Assembly: GCA_038502055.1 (NCBI GenBank)
Contig: JAXRKN010000044.1
Coordinates: 10,623,501-10,687,500 of the forward strand
Direction: 5' to 3'
Length of the DNA stretch: 64,000 bases
Source: Tanytarsus gracilentus
Taxonomy: Eukaryota; Arthropoda; Insecta; Diptera; Chironomidae
The translations under genes were made by a program, and so were the position numbers. Positions 25,801 through 35,023 of the stretch are shown here, in pieces. A model generated the notes under the pieces. The model worked only from the letters and a program-made list of their open reading frames with translations, did no database searches and was not told the origin of the DNA. The first letter of the stretch is position 1; each line of letters begins with the position of its first letter.

Positions 25801-27196
25801 AGATTCATTTAATTATCTGTTTATGGTGATCACCAGCGTGTGATTCGCTTTAAAACATGAAAATAGTTTTATAACGAGATCTTTTCGATTTCAATATTTT
25901 TAACTGGAAAATTTTAAAATGAAACTAAGAGTGAAAACTATTCTATTTTTTAATTTAGACGTTTTTTTAAAATTTAATTTCATTCATTTAATAAAAATTG
26001 TTATTTTACTAAATTTTCAACAATCGTAAAACGAATTAAGCCAAATTGACATTTGAACTTGATAAAACAAGAAAAATTATTAAATTATTGCACAAAATTT
26101 TTCTCTCTCGCATTTACAAACACGCTGTGATGAATGAAACATTTTTTAATTAGTTAATTCAGTTTTAAGCTAATTGACACACATCCATTGCGTTTAAATT
26201 AAATTTAATTAATCTTCTCAACTCTCAGTTCATGGAAAAATTAATTGCTTGTAATTGAAGATTTTCTTCTTGATACTTACCGGGTCCAATTTGAAGCGAT
26301 CATCGCCCAAGCCTGTGTTTCCAGGAAATTGATCAGGCTGAAATTGTCCGGGATACTGATCACCGTAGCCGTTTGGTTGATAGTAGCCGTAGCGACGATT
26401 TCCGTAAATGTAGGTTCTAAAAAAATTTATATCGTAAATTTTAGGCGAAAATTAGGAACGGACATTGAGAGGTTTAACAAATATTTTAAATAGCACCAAA
26501 ATTCACTCATCAAAAGTTTTTAGTTATTTTTAAACGTTAAAATTAATTTACTTTTTTAAAAACTCATTCTAAATTTTTTAACCTCTAACAATTCTTTCTT
26601 TTCCACAAAAGACAATAAAATGACTTAATAGCATATAATTCTAAAAACTATGTCAATTGCCACCACGCTTGTTGAAACCTAAGAATTACTTTACATGCCC
26701 TTCAAAATTTCTTTACTTTCCATTCACACAGAGCTCATGTTAATCACCGTTTAAGAAAGCTTAACGCCATCCACCAACTCACACACACACACACACACAC
26801 TTTGAGATCTAATAACGATCATTTTGGGACTTTCAAGAAAGCTTCATGTTAAAATTATTCCGCAGTAAATTTATTGAAAATATCTTGTTAAAAGAAATTT
26901 CTTTGTCTTTATAGAAAAATTTGCAAGCACAGATGCAACTGATGCTCGCCCCACCCAAGAATAAAAAAAGCTTCAATGTCACGCTCGATTGAAAATTCTA
27001 TGCTTAATTCTCACCTGTAATCTTTATCGCCTGGACTTGGTGGATTATAGTCTTTGACTCCTGGTCTTGAATACCATCGAGGGTCACGATCAGCTAGGTA
27101 AGGATTTTGTGGATTTTGTTGTGCATAGCATGTCACCAAAAATGCACTTAAACTCAATAGAAAAATCAAATTCACATTCCAAACGCGACTTCTCAT
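22820..27196 (-). CDS. Gli: Gliotactin: tricellular-junction, catalytically dead cholinesterase-like membrane protein
   Basis: Nine coding exons on the minus strand, in order 27196-27015, 26416-26281, 25678-25247, 25193-24455, 24397-24210, 24156-23719, 23663-23494 and 23303-22820, the last holding the tail and stop; eight junction-checked segments total 922 aa, near the 956 aa of the fly protein. A signal peptide covers 1-25 (hydrophobic core, then CYA|QQ). A Tyr/Pro/Gln-rich stretch precedes the esterase-like ectodomain (about 150-705). The nucleophile-elbow motif reads GPDAG at 345-349, with Asp347 in place of the catalytic serine, as in adhesive cholinesterase-like proteins. FGPDAGAASAG and VTTQEAAY are typical of gliotactin. 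One membrane helix spans 734-757. The 165-residue cytoplasmic tail has a tyrosine motif (NIYEYKD, Tyr798 and Tyr800) and ends in QTEV, a class I PDZ ligand. The start was chosen as the Met directly before the signal peptide; upstream in-frame Mets lack one. Role by family: septate and tricellular junction assembly in epithelia and glia. Confidence 0.93.
25679..26280 (-). other. Gliotactin intron 2
   Basis: A 602-bp AT-rich intron (donor GTAAGT, acceptor TTTTCTAG). No coding or repeat feature was seen in it. Confidence 0.75.
26417..27014 (-). other. Gliotactin intron 1 with CA microsatellite
   Basis: A 598-bp intron separating the signal-peptide exon from the Tyr/Gln-rich exon. It contains a CA dinucleotide run at 26780-26800. 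Nothing else is recognisable. Confidence 0.75.
26780..26800. repeat. CA microsatellite
   Basis: Twenty-one bases of CA dinucleotide inside the first gliotactin intron. Confidence 0.9.
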
Positions 27197-30100
27197 CACT
27201 TTCAGTACTTTTCTCACATAATTTTGCGACTTTAAGCCATCTCTATGGCAACAATTTGTTTTGCATGTCGCCATTTTTAAATTTTTTATTTCACTTTTTT
27301 CACATCGAGCTTTCTTCTTTGCAACGCGCGCGAGCTCACAACCGTTCGATGTGGAATCAAAACACAAATTGAGAGAGAAAAAACTTGATTTTCGCTGGTT
27401 TTTGGCTTTTTTTCAACGTCTTGAGGTTGCCACTCAACACAAATACATTCGAAAGAGGTATACACGCGATGATATTTGAGGTATCTTTTGGCGTTGTATT
27501 ACGTGACGTCATAAATGTCTTTACTCGATCGCGAGATCATAATGCACTGAAATTTGACACAAACTCGGCCTTTTTGATGTCGAAGGTGACGATGAAGACT
27601 ATAAAAAATTAATTAAATTAAATTGAGATTAATTGAGTGACAATGACGATGTGTGATTTTTTCGAAATTGAATTTAGTGCCGAATTTATTTTGTGCGTGT
27701 AGGTCGGTAATTTATGATAAGATAAGTTATTTTATGTTATTGGAAAAATAATGAACCTTGAATGTTTCGTTATCAGTAACACGGACAATGTAATGAGTAT
27801 GTTGCACTTGAGTCAGACTTTAGTAAGATAAAAATTAATGTTTGAGTAATTTCAAGGTTCAAAACTAAAAAGTATTTGTTGATCAGATTTTTTTATTTTT
27901 TAAACACATTTTTCACCTTTTAAAACTAATCTAACAAAAAATCACAAAACTTTTTTCCTCTTTCCCAATAATTTGAACAACTTCTTCTTCTTTTCAACAT
28001 GTTGCACCTTCAACTTCCAATGCTTGACTGACTTTTAAAAAAATTCTCTCCCTTTTAAAAACTATTAAAAGTAGACTGACACTCGCCATGCCGCGCCCTT
28101 AACTTTCATGTCGCAACTTCATTAATATCCAAAAAAACTCATCAGTCGGTGAAAATTATTTAAAGCATGGTCATTAAAATTAGGAATCGATTTTCAATAT
28201 TTTTTATCTTAATGATCTTTAGACGACTTCATTATGAGTCAGGGCAGCATGAAATTACAAAAACGTCAGTCATCGACATTTAAATTACTCTTTTTTGCTT
28301 ACTTATGCACTCTAGAATTGCTTTTTTGTTTACACATGAACTTTTTTATGACACAATTTTTTTTCAACTCGATCGGCGATGAAAAATGCATTGCAGAAGA
28401 ACGAGAGTCAGAGAAAAAAGTGAGCTTGATTGTGTTGAAGTCAACAATAATGTTTATTATGAAATTGTGTAAGAATGGAAGACAAAAAAACAGGTTTCAT
28501 GACGTCACAATGCTGGCAGGTAAATTGTGTGTGAGAGATGAAGTCAAGTGGATCAAAAAGTGAAAATTCAATTTTGAAATTGTGAAATATTTTTTTTGAC
28601 AAACTCAAAATTTAACTGTCAGTTAAAATTTCACTTTTCTATGTTCTGCAAATTCTTGTCTAGTTTCATAAATTTCCACCTGCTATTGCGGAATCAACAC
28701 AATACACAAAAAAATGCTACGATAAGGCATTCTAACGATAAGTCATTCAACTGATAACGAAAATATTGTGAAAAATTGTGAGTAACACTAACGACGATGT
28801 TTCGAATTTTTTGCTTAACTTTACACACAACTGAGAGACCTCAATAGCAAACCAACGCCCATCGCGAAGGTGTCACTTTTAATTTTTAAATTTTTTTACC
28901 TTTTATTTAATTTACTTTTTAAATATTTTTTTGGTGAACTTTAAGGGAGAATAAGGAAAGTTAATCTATAAAAAAAAATCAATAAAAAAGTCACGCGAAA
29001 TTATGACTAACGAGAGCGCGATAGCAAGAATGAAGCGAACGTAGCAAGTTGCGATGAAAGACTGAGTAATGTAAAAACAAAAAAAGGCGAGAGCGTGTAT
29101 GGCGAGTGGTTTTGATGGTGTTGTAAAAAAATAACACAAAGGCAACGACTTTTCATAGTAAAGGTGCTGCAGCATTCATTAAGGGTGAATCATTTGAATG
29201 GACGAATGGACATTATCTATATTGATTGACAGTAAAAAATGTCAATAAATTTTTTACGTCTGAACATCTGAATTGTGTAAAAGTGATTTTTAGTGTATGA
29301 AATGCACTCGATGTCGTCTTAAGTGCCAAAAGGTCAAATTATGTTAATTAACAATAAAGTGACTCCCGGCTTCGATGCATCAGTTATAATTTATAAGGGT
29401 CTCAACTAAAAAAAAGATAAAAATTTATCTTCGTCTCTTTAGGCTTTTCGTGAGTCCCCACATGACTAATTCTTAATTAAAAAAATTTAATTCATAAATT
29501 GAATGTGATATGGCCAAGAATTAAGATCAAGTTAAAGAATCGCGAAGATGAGTCAAACGGAAGTTCAGAAATTTGTATTAAATTTTATCAAATTTGTTAA
29601 TTTTAAATATTTTTTATAAAACTGCTCATAAATAAAGTAATAAAACTCAAATTGAATAAAACTGTCATAAAATTTGACTTAAATTATTGAACTAAACGAA
29701 AAGAAACGGATTTTACATTTTTAAAGCTTTTGAAAAAAATAATTACGTTCATGATGGAAGCATAAATTCGAGCATTATTTAGAACTTTAATATTATTAAA
29801 AATCATCAAGATTTTTAATTTCAATTAGGTAATTTACTTATTAGAAATTAAGTTTGAAATATAACACATATATAAGCATAAGAGAGTCAACATAGATTTT
29901 TGGAGAATTTTATGATTTTATTGTTGTGCCATCAATGATTGAAACATTCAATTTTCACTTGCTACGAGAATGAATGTTGCAAACAGTTGTTTTTACTGAT
30001 GATCGTTGTGAACAAAAAAAAATAGATGATTTAAAGAGTTTTCTACATTGATATCTCGGATGTGAACATCGTGCTTAAAATTTTTGTAAAATTTAAAAGT

Positions 30101-30557
30101 GTAAAATACGGGAAAAACAACTTTAAGTGCAAAAAAATAATTGTAAAGTGTTCCTTAATAAAAAGTGATGACCTGTTTGACGTTTGTAAACTTTCAAATA
30201 TGTTGATAAAAAAGTAAGAAAAGTTCATATTAACAATCAATTGATATACTTATCATTAGAACTTTTCATTAAGTTATATAGAATTTTCTTTGTGTATAAA
30301 ATTTAACTTAATTAAAAAATTGTTAACTAAAAAAAAGTTTGTCTCATTATCTTTCCAGTCATTAGTAAAATTATTGTTAATATTCTTCAGTTGTGTTTAA
30401 TCCTGGGATTAAATTAATGTCACAACATCATCCTTAAACTATTTTTAATGCTGCTTTAATGGAATTATGTTTATTTTTTATATTAGTTGGTGTTATTTGT
30501 TCTGTTAAAACTTAAAATTAATTTGAATACAATTTTTTGATCATCGTTAATTCTTTT
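27197..30557. other. Intergenic region upstream of gliotactin
   Basis: About 3.4 kb between the gliotactin start codon and the stop codon of the C10-like gene, both on the minus strand. It should contain the gliotactin promoter and 5' UTR. GC content is raised near 27200-27560. A 109-codon plus-strand open frame at 28234-28563 has no recognisable domain and phenylalanine/lysine-rich composition typical of chance frames here, so it was not called. Confidence 0.5.
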
Positions 30558-31024
30558 TTAAATCAGTACATCTGGTGAGTTGGCGCTACCCATTGGAGGA
30601 TAGTATGAATTTCGGATCTGGTCTCTTAATCTCTTGATCTCCACATCTCTGCTTTCCATTTCTCTTACTTGTTTTTCAAAAAGAACTAATCCATCACGTC
30701 CAAGAAAACCATATTTACTCACAGCATTTATTTCTAGCTCAACCACGATGGGGAATACGTTTTGAAAAAATTTAATGGTCTCTTTTCCGCTTTGAGCTGA
30801 AATTTGGTTAAAAGCATAGATATAGTAATATAATTAATTATAAAAGATAAATCTTTAGATTAAATTCAGGACTTAAATTTTAAATTCGACGATTTAATAA
30901 TTTTTGCAAGAAAGTACTCACACTTTGCCTCCTGTATTCGTTTACTATTTTCTGGGAGTGCCAAGGTCTTTAAAATGTCAATTAAAGCTTTTCTTGCAGT
31001 TTCAATGCTAATATTTTGAGCCAT
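30558..31024 (-). CDS. C10 family protein (human C12orf57 homologue)
   Basis: Two exons, 31024-30922 and 30796-30558, encode 113 aa; the junction uses donor GTGAGT and acceptor TTTCAG and keeps frame. The length is close to that of human C10 (126 aa). Shared features are an N-terminal helix (TARKALIDILKTLALPEN), then an EAK/EAR-SGK segment at the splice junction, a long helix (IKFFQNVFPIVVELEINAV), the KYGF-x-x-DG turn, and a charged helix ending in a YYPPM motif like the FLPPM of C10. The molecular function of this family is poorly defined; the human gene is needed for brain and eye development. The gene is head to head with FAF2. The identity is from pattern recognition of the P_C10 family and should hold, though the sequence is diverged. 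Confidence 0.82.
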
Positions 31025-31381
31025 TTTAAAATAAAAACTTCGTACGAAATTTGAAATTTATGTTTTGTTTTTGTCGGATAATCGAATTCTAATTTGTCGT
31101 TCATTCGATTTTTTTCAATTACAAAAACAACAAGAAAATTTTCACACAAAAGTTCTTTTGAAATTTTTTATATAAATTTTCGAAATTTAATCATTTTTGA
31201 GAATCATGATGATTTTAAAGTAGCGACAAAAGCTTTATTGAAACTTAGATATTGCGATTATATTCAAGTCAAAGAGTAAAGGTATCAAATTGTCACCTAA
31301 AATCGTGAAAAACTAAATTTACTGCAAGGTCATAAAGAGAAAAAAAAGATTCCAAATTTTATATTTTAAATTAATTAAATA
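31025..31381. promoter_or_regulatory. Shared bidirectional promoter region, C10-like and FAF2
   Basis: Only 357 bp separate the two divergent start codons, so both 5' UTRs and promoters must fit here. No TATA box or initiator stands out. The arrangement is typical of housekeeping gene pairs. The 61-codon plus-strand open frame at 31094-31279 is not supported. Confidence 0.55.
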
Positions 31382-32945
31382 ATGAATGACGAATTATCGA
31401 CTGAGGAGACGGAAAAAGTGCTGCAATTTCAAGAGCTGACCGCAATCGAGGACATTTCCGTTTGCCGCGACATTTTAATTCGTAACAACTGGAACTTGGA
31501 ACTTGCATTTCAGGAGCGTGAACGACTCAATGAGGGCACACCGTCGATTTACGCCACATCACAAGATATTCGAGCGCCGGCCGTAATCAATGACCGCTTT
31601 TTGCAGCACATATTCGTAAGCAATAATCGAAACAACAATAATAATAATAATGCCAACGGATCCAGTGGAATCTTTGGCATATTTAGCTATGTCGTAAATT
31701 CCCTCATCAATTGGTGCTACACCACGCTCTCGTCATTCATTCAAACCTTATTGTCGGTCTTTACGGAACGTGAACGCAGTAAGTTGACAGTTAATAAATT
31801 AGAATCATCCAATAAAAACTTTTTAATTACAGTTGTTACCAATCCCCTCGATGATGTCCTCAAGTTTATTGAAGAATACCACTCCAAATATTCCGATCAT
31901 CCCGTTTTCTATCGAGGCACTTATGCTCAAGCGCTCAACGATGCTAAGCGTGAACTTAAATTCCTTCTCGTCTATCTCCATTCCGAAACTTCGTCACAGA
32001 GTGTGACCTCAAATAATCAGCAGCGTATCACTGAGACAGTCAATTTCTGTCGTAACACTTTCTCAAATCCCGAAGTCATAGCTTACATCAATAGATACAT
32101 GCTCGTATGGGCATGCGATATTTCAACACCGGAAGGCTATCGAGTTTCACATTCGGTTAATGCACGCACTGGACACTATCCTCTTCTCGTTATGATTGCA
32201 TTGCGTGATAATAAAATGACGGTGATGGGTAGGAGTGAGGGTGACTGCACGGCAGAGGAGTTATTGGTACGAATGAGACGTGTTGTTGGAGACAATGAGA
32301 GATGGTTAAATACTGCGCGTCAGGAGAGACTCGAGAGGAGTTTTAATCAGTCACTGCGAGCTCAACAGGATGTCGCATACGAAGAGAGTTTAAAAGCTGA
32401 TCGTGAAAAAGAGAGAAAAAAGCAATTGGAGAGGGAAGAACAGCTAAAAATCGAAAGGGAAATTCAAGACGCTGAAGAAGCTGAAAAGCGTAGATTGCAA
32501 TTGAAAGAACGCCTAAAACTAGAATTGGTACATCAAGTGCCTCAGGAACCAAACGATGGCGAAATTGATGCCATCAATATTGTCTTCAAACTTCCCAATG
32601 GATTGAGAATCAATCGACGATTTCTTAAGTCGCATTCACTTAATGTGAGTTATTTAAAAAATTATCATCAACCTTGAATTTTAAAATTGTTCGTTTTTTT
32701 GCTATTTTTAGGACATTCACAATTTTATATTTTGTCATCCCGATGCACCAGATGTCTTTGAGATAATCCAAAATTTTCCCAAGCGCATTCTCAATTGCGG
32801 CAAATTTGTGTTCGAAGGACTAAGCGGATTTGAATCGGTGAATGAAGTAATTAACATCGTTAGAAGTGCATCAAGCATACAAACCATTGCCGAAGCAGGA
32901 CTTCAAAATAGAGAAGTGTTATTTGTGAGTGATCTAGATGCATAG
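31382..32945 (+). CDS. FAF2: FAF2/UBXD8, ER and lipid-droplet UBX-domain adaptor of p97/VCP
   Basis: Three exons, 31382-31778, 31833-32644 and 32712-32945, give 480 aa (human FAF2 has 445). Domains in order: UBA-like domain at about 8-45; an Asn-rich linker (80-92); a hydrophobic hairpin at 96-127 that inserts into the ER or lipid-droplet membrane; a UAS thioredoxin-like domain from about 135 to 280, with the highly conserved FYRGTYAQALNDAKREL and KFLLVYLH segments; a charged coiled coil with DREKERKKQ; and a C-terminal UBX domain starting near VFKLPNGLRI. By family it recruits p97 for ER-associated degradation and controls lipid droplets. The first intron is 54 bp and contains no in-frame stop, so the frame stays open if it is retained; the spliced form matches human FAF2 better (RIVTNP against RVTDP). 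The second intron is 67 bp. Confidence 0.95.
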
Positions 32946-33111
32946 AATGATAAATTTTCATAAAGTTTTTCTTTGAGCAATTTTTTTTCTTATCTAAAAA
33001 ATTCCTAAATGATTTTAAAAAATATTCTTCATTTATATTCTAAAAGTTCTTTTAAATATATTTTTTGTTTTCCCTGAAATTTTTTTTTTGAAATAAAAAT
33101 AAAAATTTGTT
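32946..33111. other. FAF2 3' flank
   Basis: AT-rich sequence after the FAF2 stop codon, probably 3' UTR. No other feature is visible. Confidence 0.5.
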
Positions 33112-33296
33112 TAAAAATTAAAAATACGTTGAATTTTAATTTGAAAAATTTATTTATATGTAATTAAGCCATTTTCAGTTGAAACAGCGACAGAAACATC
33201 GACGGCATCGAACCTAATAAAAAGCAAAAACGGCGGAAAAAAAAGCACATTTAAAGTTTGCCAAAAGTTAACTATATGCCTTCTTAGCTCAGTGGC
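33112..33296 (+). repeat. Partial duplicate of the Dlat exon/intron and tRNA-Thr locus
   Basis: Bases 33160-33296 repeat 35455-35585 in the same orientation with only scattered differences. The copy includes the start of a Dlat exon, its acceptor, about 57 bp of intron, and the first 20 or so bases of the tRNA-Thr gene, where it breaks off. Because intron and tRNA are included, it is a DNA-level duplication, not a processed copy. Just left of it, 33118-33150 resembles 34675-34710, which lies downstream of Dlat in the original, so the copy may be an internally deleted duplicate of a larger segment; that part is less certain because the sequence is AT-rich. Confidence 0.85.
33278..33296 (+). 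pseudogene. Truncated tRNA-Thr fragment
   Basis: GCCTTCTTAGCTCAGTGGC matches the acceptor 5' strand and D arm of the tRNA-Thr gene at 35566, with one change in the acceptor stem. The anticodon arm, T arm and 3' acceptor strand are missing, so it cannot make a tRNA. Confidence 0.8.
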
Positions 33297-33600
33297 AATA
33301 AAGTTGACTACGATTATTTAGTGAATGAATAAAGATTGAAAAATTACATCTCCAAATTTTTTCCATTCATCAAAATGTCTGTTGCAACATGTTATTAATT
33401 TAAAAACGCATGGCCTCTCGAAATTTAAAATATAACGCATCTTATACCACTGCTAAACTTGTATAAATTAAATTCGCGAGAGAAGAGAGAAAAAGAGAGC
33501 GAGATTAATAAATGCTTTTAAGATTAACAACAAACTCAAAATTCTACATACAAGAAAATTAAAATAAAAATTAATAATTTAAAAGTGAACAGAAGGAAGA

Positions 33601-34578
33601 TGAAATCAGGAAGAATTAAAACTAAGGACACGCAATTTACAAGAGACATTGGAATTTATTTTAATCCAATTCGTATTTGGTTGCGTGAAAAGGATGATTT
33701 CGAATTATTTTTTTTTACAAAATCCGTGTTTTGAGTGATGACAATGCTGTGGATATTTTGAAGAACCGATTTCCACAGCTAGTACCTAATCTGATCATCC
33801 ATAAATTCAACGACGATTTTTATAATTCTTGACGCCGAAGAAGAAGAAAGACAGCAACTTCAGAGATGTCGTGACTGGGCGGTTGAAGATTTAGTTGTCT
33901 GGCAGAAAAATTTGAATAAGCGAATTAATCCACCGCCACAGCAGACAGAACAAGCCATCGATTTCAATAATCCTATTGATACTCCACCACCATCACAAGC
34001 AATACAACAACAACAAGCCATCGATTTTGATGCTCCATGGACTGATGCAATTCCAGATTTTCATTTTGAAGGAATCGACATGCGTAAACAAAATGAAAAA
34101 TTAAATGATGAAAATCAGAAATGTTGGATGTGTTCTAAATTTAGCCCTCGAGACGAAATTGCTGGGTGTGTTCTCTGCCATCGTTGTTTTACATCCAATA
34201 ATGATGAAGAAAATTTCAAGAACTTCATCATTAAATGTGCAGAACTCGCAAAGACTCACTTTACCACCACCCTAAGCAGGAATGGAGAATGCAAAATCAT
34301 TCAACCAGATTTTGTCGATTAAGAATGATAATGTCAACTTCCATAAAAATTTGTTGGAACAAATACCAATGGATATTGAGAGCGAGTGAAGTTTAATTGG
34401 AGAGCCCGACAAAAGTTATGATGAAGAAAATGAAGAGATTTCCGATCAAAGCGACGATGAAAAACTTAAGCAAGAGCCCTACCAGCACAGGTTTTCGATG
34501 TGCCCGAGATATGTCTTGGATATGCTATCTGAAATGGGCGTTGCTCTGTTAAGAGTATACGAATGTACGAGTCAGTAA
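33601..34578 (+). pseudogene. Frameshifted remnant of an unrecognised protein-coding gene
   Basis: Coding-like sequence runs across the region but in changing frames. The longest intact piece is 33912-34322 (136 codons); its frame is open back to about 33820 and contains ILDAEEEERQQLQRC and DWAVEDLVVWQ. It continues as a Pro/Gln-rich linker, an acidic segment and four cysteines in two CxxC pairs (CWMC and CVLC, followed by HRCF), probably a metal-binding site. Upstream, 33601-33735 (GIYFNPIRIWLREKDDFE) and 33729-33832 (VLSDDNAVDILKNRFPQL) lie in two different frames; one shift falls in a run of nine T. Downstream, an acidic segment at about 34325-34578 lies in yet another frame and has an internal stop at 34387-34389. 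At least three shifts and one stop indicate decay, unless some are sequencing errors in homopolymers. The upstream part faintly resembles a PB1-type ubiquitin-like fold; I do not recognise the family. Confidence 0.5.
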
Positions 34579-34725
34579 ACTGTCATTGATATGTCCAATA
34601 TATGCAGCAAATCTCGTGTTTTGTCAGAGATGTGCCATAGCTGTGCTTGTATGCAGAATTCAATTCATTAAAAAATAAAAATACGTCAATTTCGATTTGA
34701 ATAATTTATTTTTCAAACGAGTTAT

Positions 34726-34980
34726 TTAAACTATTTCGCAGTATTTTTTTGTCTCTTTTACATTCTTTAAGTTTTTTTTGCTCATTAAATAAGCCTTTTT
34801 TTGGGGGAGTGTGTGACCATCATTTTGGACTTTATCAGATTCATTCACGGCTGCATATTTTAATTTTTTATAATTATTTTCTACACCATGCGCAGTCAAT
34901 TGAAGATTAAAAAGTTCTTTCAAATCTTTAAACCCAAAAAAATTTACTTTCTTATTGAATTTTGCAGCTTAAAAAGTTTC
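34726..34980 (-). CDS. Unrecognised lysine-rich ORF, possible 3' exon
   Basis: Minus-strand frame reading toward 34726, open for about 80 codons after an acceptor-like AAG near 34972. It includes FKDLKELFNLQLTAHGVENN and NDGHTLPQKKAYLM, and ends in KKYCEIV and a stop. A canonical AATAAA on the same strand (34710-34705) follows 15 bp after the stop codon. It starts about 45 bp past the Dlat stop codon, so it could be untranslated Dlat 3' sequence, an alternative 3' exon, or a chance frame. No family was recognised. The amino acid mix is less phenylalanine-heavy than random frames in this genome, which is why it is listed. Confidence 0.25.
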
Positions 34981-35023
34981 TTTTTCAGTAATTATGTGTG
35001 GGGGGATTATGATGAAAATAAAA

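Noticed and set aside
28234..28563. 109-codon plus-strand ORF between gliotactin and the C10-like gene
   Set aside because: No domain, no splice support, Phe/Lys-rich composition like other chance frames in AT-rich DNA.
33278..33296. Second functional tRNA gene
   Set aside because: Only the 5' acceptor strand and D arm are present; the copy ends before the anticodon arm.
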